From Lachnospiraceae bacterium (GTDB taxonomy: Bacteria > Bacillota > Clostridia > Lachnospirales > Lachnospiraceae), in contig CAAFVW010000158.1 of NCBI GenBank assembly GCA_900766575.1, forward strand, positions 1 through 36,718: 36,718 nucleotides of DNA, written 5' to 3'. This document shows, in pieces, positions 32,247 through 36,718 of this stretch. Position 1 is the first letter of the stretch, and every line of letters starts with the position of its first letter. A program made the translations under genes and the position numbers. The notes under the pieces were generated by a model that searched no databases, was not told where the DNA came from, and saw only the letters and a program-made list of their open reading frames with translations.

Positions 32247-32939
32247 TCAGACACCTCCTTTCAGAAAACGATACCCCTTGGACCAGACGGTCTCGATGCG
32301 GTTCTCCAGTTCGTAGTTGCCTTCGAAACGTTTGCGGAGCCGGCTGACATTGACCATGACGCTGCGCCGGTCATTTTCGCGATAGACACCAAAGAGAGCG
32401 GTTCCCAACTCCTCGAAAGTGACGTCCCGGTCCGGGTGCTCCGCCAGATACAGCAGAACTTCGTATTCCCGGTTGGCCAGCCCCAGATCCTGTTCCAGGT
32501 AAAAGGCTTTGTGGGCCACCTTATCAATGGATAGGTTGCCAATGGATAACATAAGGTTGGAGGAAGCCTGCACCAGCTGTCTGCGACGGTGGATCAGAAG
32601 ATCCACGCGGGCTTTCAGTTCCCGGAGACTGTAGGGTTTGACCAGATAATCATCCCCACCGCAGGTAAGGCCACGAACCACATCCTCTTCGCCGCCTCTG
32701 GCAGTGAGGAACAGAATCGGCACGGAAGAGAAGGAACGGATATAGCGGCACACCCGGTAGCCATCGGCTTCCGGCAGACAAACATCCAACAGTACACAAT
32801 CCGGAAGGTTCTTTCGTATGGATAAAATTCCCTCTTTTGGAGAGACAGCAGTATACACGGTGAACCCGGCACCGGTGAGATACTTTTGATTGATGGAAAG
32901 TACCTCGGCATCATCATCGATCATTACGAGCTTGGACAT
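32247..32939 (-). CDS. Response regulator, OmpR/PhoB family
   Basis: A 230-residue regulator. The receiver domain (residues 1-115) has the acidic pocket VMIDDD, phospho-acceptor Asp52 in PDCVLLDVCLPEADGY, Thr in ILFLTARGG and Lys in DDYLVKPYSLREL. The C-terminal winged helix (residues ~130-230) has LANREYEVLLYLAEHPDRDV, VMVNVSRLRKRFE and TVWSKGYRFLKGG, the OmpR-type DNA recognition and wing. ATG 32939 is chosen as AGGAGG lies 7 bases upstream and the protein begins at the family N-terminus. It is the first gene of the two-component operon and divergent from the priming transferase gene (137-base gap). Confidence 0.94.
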   Translation of the reverse strand: MSKLVMIDDDAEVLSINQKYLTGAGFTVYTAVSPKEGILSIRKNLPDCVLLDVCLPEADGYRVCRYIRSFSSVPILFLTARGGEEDVVRGLTCGGDDYLVKPYSLRELKARVDLLIHRRRQLVQASSNLMLSIGNLSIDKVAHKAFYLEQDLGLANREYEVLLYLAEHPDRDVTFEELGTALFGVYRENDRRSVMVNVSRLRKRFEGNYELENRIETVWSKGYRFLKGGV

Positions 32940-33076
32940 GACATAACCTCCTGTAACTGGTGCTATTTTAGCATGCAGGGAAAAGGGTGTCACCAAAGGA
33001 AGGTCGACAGAGACGGACAGAAGATAACAAAAATCCAGAGACCGGAGGAAAAAGCGACACGAAAAGGGGGAGAAAA

Positions 33077-34486
33077 ATGAATCGGTCAAATGCGGGTGCA
33101 AATAAAGACACGGCACAAATTTCAGGAGATGTACTACTGCTGGCAGCAGCCTATGCGGCAGCTGTGATTATCACGGGAATCGGAACAGGACTTAAAAACA
33201 TTCGCGGGATGACGGGGCTTGCTGTAGTATTTAGCCTCATTTACATTCTGGCGAACGGAGAACAATACCTATACAACGTAACATTGTTCAAATATACGGA
33301 CAGAATACTCCGCAGGAGAACAGCTTCGTTTCTTATCGCAGGCATTCCCACAGTATTGCTGCTTCCCTTTGTCGTGGAAAAACAGAGTTGTTATTATCTG
33401 TTTCTGATCGCGGTATATATCCTGGAATGTGGAAAAATATTCTGGGAAGGACGGAAAAATAAGGGAGACGAAAAAGAGCGCGGAGATATTCCCCGTACCG
33501 CATTTGTAGGGAAGAGAGCGCAGTACAACAAATTCCGTTATTTTTTGAAAAAGACACGTATCTCTATGGAATTCGTGGGATATATTGCCGCCTCACAAGC
33601 AGAGCTTCAGGCGATTCCTGAAGGAGATGCGGGGGAATATCTGGGAAGCCTGGAGCATCTGGAAAAACTGATCAGACAGTATCATCTGGACCGCATCTAT
33701 ATCCTTCAGAAGAAAGAAGAACAGCTATCGGTCATGCAGAAATATGTGGATCTGTGTATCACTATGGGAGTAACGGTGTGCATGATCGCGGATTTTTATA
33801 AAAGGCGCAGAGCTGACAGTTATGTGAGCTGCGTGGGAACTTATCCGGTGATCACTTACCATACGGTGACTCTGAACACCGGGGAACAGGCAGTAAAACG
33901 TGTCATGGATGTGGTGGGCGGAATGCTTGGTATCATCTTATTTTCCCCGGTGATGTTGCTTACGGCCCTGGCCATCCGGCTGGATTCCCCCGGGCCTGTG
34001 ATCTTCCGACAGACCAGAATCGGGAAAAACGGCAGGGAGTTTCAAATCTATAAATTCCGCAGCATGTATGTGGATGCGGAAGAGAGAAAGGCAGAGCTGA
34101 TGGCACAGAATGAGATCGCCGGTGGTGTCATGTTTAAGATCAGAGAGGACCCGCGTGTCACCCGGGTGGGCAGGATCATCCGGAGACTGAGCATTGATGA
34201 ACTGCCGCAGTTTTTTAACGTGGTGGGTGGCTCCATGAGTCTGGTAGGAACGCGTCCACCGACACCGGATGAAGTGGAGAAATATGACAAAAGGCAATGG
34301 CGGCGCATCAGCATCAAACCGGGCCTGACCGGAATGTGGCAGGTAAACGGCAGGAGCCTCGTGACGGATTTCGAGAAAATCGTTGAGATGGACGTGGAGT
34401 ATATTGATAACTGGTCACTGATGGAGGACATCCGAATCCTGTGCAAGACAGTGCGGGTGCTGTTGAAACATGCGGATGCGTATTGA
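33077..34486 (+). CDS. Polyprenyl-phosphate sugar-1-phosphate transferase (priming enzyme of EPS synthesis)
   Basis: A 469-residue polyisoprenyl-phosphate hexose-1-phosphate transferase. The N-terminal part has about four membrane helices (residues ~18-118), then a CoA-binding-like cytoplasmic domain (DRIYILQKKEEQLSV), a reentrant helix (VVGGMLGIILFSPVMLLTAL) and the catalytic domain: SPGPVIFRQTRIGKNGREFQ, IYKFRSMYVDAE, RRLSIDELPQFFNVVGGSMS, LVGTRPPTP and KPGLTGMWQVNGRS. It transfers a sugar phosphate from UDP-sugar to undecaprenyl phosphate, the first step of the Wzx/Wzy pathway. The operon at 8398 lacks this enzyme, so this gene fills that gap although the RiPP cluster separates them. ATG 33077 has AAAAGGGGGAG upstream. 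Confidence 0.93.
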   Translation: MNRSNAGANKDTAQISGDVLLLAAAYAAAVIITGIGTGLKNIRGMTGLAVVFSLIYILANGEQYLYNVTLFKYTDRILRRRTASFLIAGIPTVLLLPFVVEKQSCYYLFLIAVYILECGKIFWEGRKNKGDEKERGDIPRTAFVGKRAQYNKFRYFLKKTRISMEFVGYIAASQAELQAIPEGDAGEYLGSLEHLEKLIRQYHLDRIYILQKKEEQLSVMQKYVDLCITMGVTVCMIADFYKRRRADSYVSCVGTYPVITYHTVTLNTGEQAVKRVMDVVGGMLGIILFSPVMLLTALAIRLDSPGPVIFRQTRIGKNGREFQIYKFRSMYVDAEERKAELMAQNEIAGGVMFKIREDPRVTRVGRIIRRLSIDELPQFFNVVGGSMSLVGTRPPTPDEVEKYDKRQWRRISIKPGLTGMWQVNGRSLVTDFEKIVEMDVEYIDNWSLMEDIRILCKTVRVLLKHADAY

Positions 34487-34600
34487 AATGTTTGGTCAAT
34501 ACAGCGGTCATGCTGTTCAAGTTGCTGGAAATTGTCAGTTTTTGAAAAAAAGCTCAATTTTTTTCCGAAATGCCACTTTCTCATAGTAAATGCAGTTGTG

Positions 34601-34643
34601 AATCATCCCTTTTGCTAAAAATACAAAAAAGGGATGATTTTTT
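34601..34643 (+). terminator. Intrinsic terminator after the priming transferase
   Basis: A 13-bp perfect stem (AATCATCCCTTTT at 34601-34613 with its complement at 34627-34639), a 13-base AT-rich loop, then T residues to 34643. It is 114 bases after the transferase stop. The rest of 34487-34813 has no ORF worth calling; it contains AT-rich tracts and the left boundary of the IS element. Confidence 0.8.
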
Positions 34644-34813
34644 ATGCTTTTTAGCGTAAAATAAGTCTTGTTTCCAGGAATACAGCTTAAAAAAGGGCAT
34701 AACCGCCCGGAAGTGATTTTTATATGAAAAATTTTTCATTGTAAAAGCCACCCCTGATAAGAGAGTATGGGGCTGTATCCCGGTGTGTGGATGGCAGAAG
34801 CGATTAGTGGGGA

Positions 34814-35062
34814 CTATCTTTCTTCTGCCATCTGTTTTATTAATTCATATTCTGCAAGATCCATTCTGAAAGCCTCCAGATAGCTCATTTCCCATCCATC
34901 AGCATCATAAAAATTCCATGGATTGCTATTGATATCGTGGCCACCTTTTACCCAGCGTCGCAGGGCACTCCTCTCGGAAACTGTCATAGGAACTAAAGTT
35001 TCAAACTCCAGAAGTCTGTCATGTAGGACCATACGTTCTATAGGCGAAAGTGGACGGCTCAT
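34814..35062 (-). CDS. Small hypothetical protein coupled to the IS30 transposase
   Basis: An 82-residue acidic protein, MSRPLSPIERMVLHDRLLEF onward, ending with DLAEYELIKQMAEER. Its ATG overlaps the transposase stop by 4 bases, so it is translated by coupling and probably travels with the element. It is predicted helical and has no signal peptide, membrane helix or motif I recognise. A role as an accessory or regulatory factor of transposition is possible but only inferred from the coupling. Confidence 0.7.
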   Translation of the reverse strand: MSRPLSPIERMVLHDRLLEFETLVPMTVSERSALRRWVKGGHDINSNPWNFYDADGWEMSYLEAFRMDLAEYELIKQMAEER

Positions 35063-36375
35063 TTTTGCTCACCTTCTTTCTTGAAAACGGAAGGACTGAG
35101 GGTTACATCATCCGGAGAAATTCTGTTACATCCAAGGAGTTTTAAAATTTCCGGACCATACAAAAATTCCATCACTTCGTAAGGTGACTTATCTCCTAAA
35201 CTGGAACGGCCATAGGAATTAATGTGATTCATCATTACCGAAATATCATCCTGAGAGAAATCATCCATGGGAGTTCCTTTGGGAATAAACATGCGGATGA
35301 ATTCATGGTTCCTTTCAGCAGAGCCCTTCTGATGTGGGGCAGATGCATCACAATAAAAGACCTTTGTCCGGTGGTTTCCCTGCCTGTCGGATTCCAAAGC
35401 TTTGGGATTGGAAAATTCGCTTCCATTGTCACCTAAAAGGACTGGCATTAGTGACATAAATCTGTCCGGACGCAATTCAAAGTAAAGCTGTTCAAACACA
35501 TCAATGACAGATTGGGAATCATTGTGGTCTCTGAGATAAGCAAGCATGAATTCGGCTTTTACGAAATGAATGGTAAGAAGAACCTTTCCGCCTTTACGAC
35601 CTTCCACAGAATCTATCTGTGTAACCGGCAGATCAGGGTGCTCCCGGATATAAAGCTGGTACTCAGCATAGGTACGCCCCAGACGGCAGCTCTTATCTAC
35701 TTTGTATACTTTCTTTCTCTTTCGGCGGGCATAACGGACTTTTCTTGGAAGATCAATGTTTTTTGCATCAAAAAGGCCATAATCTATAAGACGGTACATA
35801 GTACTTTCACTCACCATAACCGAATCCGGATGGTTAACACAAATATGATGCAGGGACTGCTTCTTTTTCAAAAGAGGGGAAACAATGCCGTTCAGGTGGG
35901 CGATTTCATCTTCTGTCAGGGAAATACCTGATCTGGCTTCAGACAGTTTCTCTTCGTACTGCTTTTGCGCAGAAACAGGATCATAGAGATGCTTCTGTAA
36001 AGTACAGGAGCGGTTACGTTTTGGACAGCCATTACAAACATAGGGAGGTTTCTCCAGCAGGCGGCAGGAATCAGGGACATACTGGGAACACACAGAATTA
36101 CAAAGCTTACACTGATTACAGTGAGAGCGAAAACGTCTGAAACCGCATTCTATGCAGAGAAAGCTGTAAGAACACGAAAATCTGTGCTTACAGTTGTTAT
36201 AGGGACAGCCGGGAGAACCGACATTTTTGGTAATAGTATGGGAACGGATTTCTCTGGAAACAGTGGTAGGACTTTTCCCTAGTTCGTTAGCGATTGCCTT
36301 GAAGGAACGGCCTTCTTTCAAAAGTTCTTCAATTCTTATTCTTTCATCAGAAAGTAAATGTTTATTTTTATTCAT
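35059..36375 (-). CDS. IS30-family transposase
   Basis: A 438-residue DDE transposase. The N-terminal helix-turn-helix is HLLSDERIRIEELLKEGRSF followed by KAIANELGKSPTTVSREIRS. Next is a Cys-rich zinc-binding-like region (residues ~55-125) with repeated C-x2-4-C pairs (CPYNNC, CIECGF, CNQCKLC, CNGCPKRNRSC). The catalytic domain has TQIDSVEGRKGG with the first Asp, LLGDNGSEFSNP with the second and APHQKGSAERNHEFIRMFIP with the Glu. The Cys-rich insert is larger than in Escherichia coli IS30 and marks the Firmicutes subgroup. ATG 36375 is preferred because AAAGGAG lies ~12 bases upstream; a longer frame opens to 36411 without support. The gene seems intact. Confidence 0.92.
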   Translation of the reverse strand: MNKNKHLLSDERIRIEELLKEGRSFKAIANELGKSPTTVSREIRSHTITKNVGSPGCPYNNCKHRFSCSYSFLCIECGFRRFRSHCNQCKLCNSVCSQYVPDSCRLLEKPPYVCNGCPKRNRSCTLQKHLYDPVSAQKQYEEKLSEARSGISLTEDEIAHLNGIVSPLLKKKQSLHHICVNHPDSVMVSESTMYRLIDYGLFDAKNIDLPRKVRYARRKRKKVYKVDKSCRLGRTYAEYQLYIREHPDLPVTQIDSVEGRKGGKVLLTIHFVKAEFMLAYLRDHNDSQSVIDVFEQLYFELRPDRFMSLMPVLLGDNGSEFSNPKALESDRQGNHRTKVFYCDASAPHQKGSAERNHEFIRMFIPKGTPMDDFSQDDISVMMNHINSYGRSSLGDKSPYEVMEFLYGPEILKLLGCNRISPDDVTLSPSVFKKEGEQK

Positions 36376-36446
36376 AGCGGTACCTCTCTCCTTTACACCG
36401 GGGTACAGCAAAAGAATGATACCATGCCAGGGAGGAATAGGGCTAT

Positions 36447-36537
36447 TTATTTTTCAAAGTAAATGCAACTGCTATGATTTCCTAAAGTAAATGCAGCAAG
36501 AATATATGTGAGGGGTTGCATTTACTTTGAAAAATAA
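36447..36537. repeat. 23-bp perfect inverted repeat upstream of the IS30 transposase
   Basis: Bases 36447-36469 and 36515-36537 are perfect inverted copies (the arm reads TTTTTCAAAGTAAATGCAAC in its inner 20 bases) separated by 45 bases. A further direct copy of AGTAAATGCA lies in the spacer at 36486-36495. The region precedes the transposase start, so it may combine the element's right end with repressor or transposase binding sites. Confidence 0.7.
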
Positions 36538-36566
36538 TAAAAGTCAAATATTTTTTAAAAAGGGGT

Positions 36567-36593
36567 TAAGTTTCCAAAAACCTCTCCGATATA
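36567..36593 (+). promoter_or_regulatory. Candidate sigma-D (sigma-28, flagellar) promoter
   Basis: TAAG (36567-36570) and CCGATATA (36586-36593), spaced 15 bases, match the Firmicutes sigma-D consensus (TAAA, 15 bases, GCCGATAT) with few changes. It lies just outside the IS30 element and reads toward the right edge. A bulged hairpin (GTAAAGCAAAT with ATTTGCTTAC) follows near 36601-36626. Confidence 0.5.
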
Positions 36594-36676
36594 CTTATTA
36601 AGTAAAGCAAATAAAACATTTGCTTACCGAACCTCTTCCGAATCGAAGGTTTCGCACGCCGGACAGTAGGAAGACA

Positions 36677-36718
36677 ATGGCGATGAAGGTAACAGGATGT
36701 GCGAACTTGAAGCTGACA
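36677..36718 (+). CDS. Possible start of a gene running off the window
   Basis: An ATG at 36677 with TAGGAAG 4-10 bases upstream opens a frame of 14 codons (MAMKVTGCANLKLT) to the window edge, 84 bases downstream of the sigma-D-like promoter. Too short to identify. A motility gene would fit the promoter, but that is inference. Confidence 0.3.
   Translation, partial: MAMKVTGCANLKLT

Larger units (their letters stand above)
34585..36537. mobile_element. IS30-family insertion sequence with a coupled small ORF (ends approximate)
   Basis: The element is recognised by its minus-strand IS30 transposase at 35059-36375. A motif AGTAAATGCA occurs at 34585 on one side and, in inverted orientation (TGCATTTACT), at 36518-36527 on the other, so these are candidate ends; further copies lie at 36458 and 36486. 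I could not define full-length terminal repeats or a target duplication, hence the approximate limits. It contains the terminator at 34601, which may belong to the host side if the true left end is further in. Confidence 0.55.

Noticed and set aside
32940..33076. Promoter for the priming transferase in the divergent gap
   Set aside because: TCGACA and GATAAC are present but spaced 13 bases, which does not fit sigma-A; no convincing element found.
34689..34708. Minus-strand GGGC/GCCC hairpin with T run after the IS small ORF
   Set aside because: Stem of only four base pairs; too weak to call as a terminator.
34721..34745. AT palindrome (TGAAAAATTTTTCA) downstream of the IS small ORF
   Set aside because: AT-rich palindromes of this size are expected by chance in such a spacer, and no gene start depends on it.

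Overview
The window looks like a chromosomal segment of a Gram-positive Clostridia bacterium, most likely a Lachnospiraceae gut commensal. The basis is Firmicutes-type AAGGAGG ribosome binding sites, a classical sigma-A promoter, a PssD/PssE/XcbB-type polysaccharide locus, pilin-like small proteins of the kind found in this family, and a candidate sigma-D (flagellar) promoter at the right edge. The genus cannot be fixed from sequence reading alone.

Layout. (1) 1-2370, plus strand: the 3' end of rpoC, its terminator, and a membrane-anchored chemoreceptor gene with its own sigma-A promoter. (2) 2372-8092, minus strand: one compact nine-gene run that starts with a degenerate GGDEF protein, then a sigma-70/ECF factor, a membrane anti-sigma-like protein, a transglutaminase-fold lipoprotein, GspF/PilC and four pilin-like single-pass proteins. 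No secretion ATPase or prepilin peptidase is present. (3) 8398-23484, plus strand: an exopolysaccharide operon. It begins with a fused Wzz/BY-kinase and continues with PssD, PssE, XcbB-like protein, three GT2 and one GT4 glycosyltransferases, Wzy, a secreted beta-helix protein, pyruvyl transferase, Wzx, UDP-glucose dehydrogenase and a CotH-like kinase. The leader carries two hairpins, the second terminator-like. (4) 23503-31134, plus strand, with no break from the EPS operon: a lasso-peptide-type RiPP cluster (nucleotidyltransferase, B2 protease, asparagine-synthase-like cyclase, HprK-like kinase 1, precursor A1, PqqD-like RRE protein B1, ABC exporter, HprK-like kinase 2). (5) 31126-32939, minus strand: a small second precursor gene (A2), a soluble histidine kinase and an OmpR-type regulator. 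(6) 33077-34486, plus strand: the priming sugar-phosphate transferase expected for the EPS pathway, separated from the operon by the RiPP cluster. (7) 34585-36537: an IS30-family element with a coupled small ORF, then a short stretch with a sigma-D-like promoter running out of the window.

How the genes fit together. The priming transferase would load the first sugar-phosphate on undecaprenyl phosphate. PssD/PssE and the GT2/GT4 enzymes would build the repeat unit, Ugd would supply UDP-glucuronate, the pyruvyl transferase would add a ketal, Wzx would flip the unit, Wzy would polymerise it and the Wzz/BY-kinase would set chain length. In the RiPP cluster B1 would bind the leader, B2 would cut after the conserved Thr-Ala, the cyclase would close a Tyr1-Glu9 ring in A1, the kinases and nucleotidyltransferase would tailor the product and the ABC protein would export it.

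The most interesting observation is the second precursor, A2 (59 aa, 31126-31305, minus strand). Its 18-residue leader aligns without gaps to that of A1, including Thr at -2, and it has an excellent ribosome binding site. Its core is Cys/Gly/His/Pro-rich, has no Asp or Glu at ring positions 7-9 and ends in Ser. It therefore cannot form a canonical lasso ring. This suggests either an unusual product made by shared machinery or a tail-modified, possibly metal-binding peptide.
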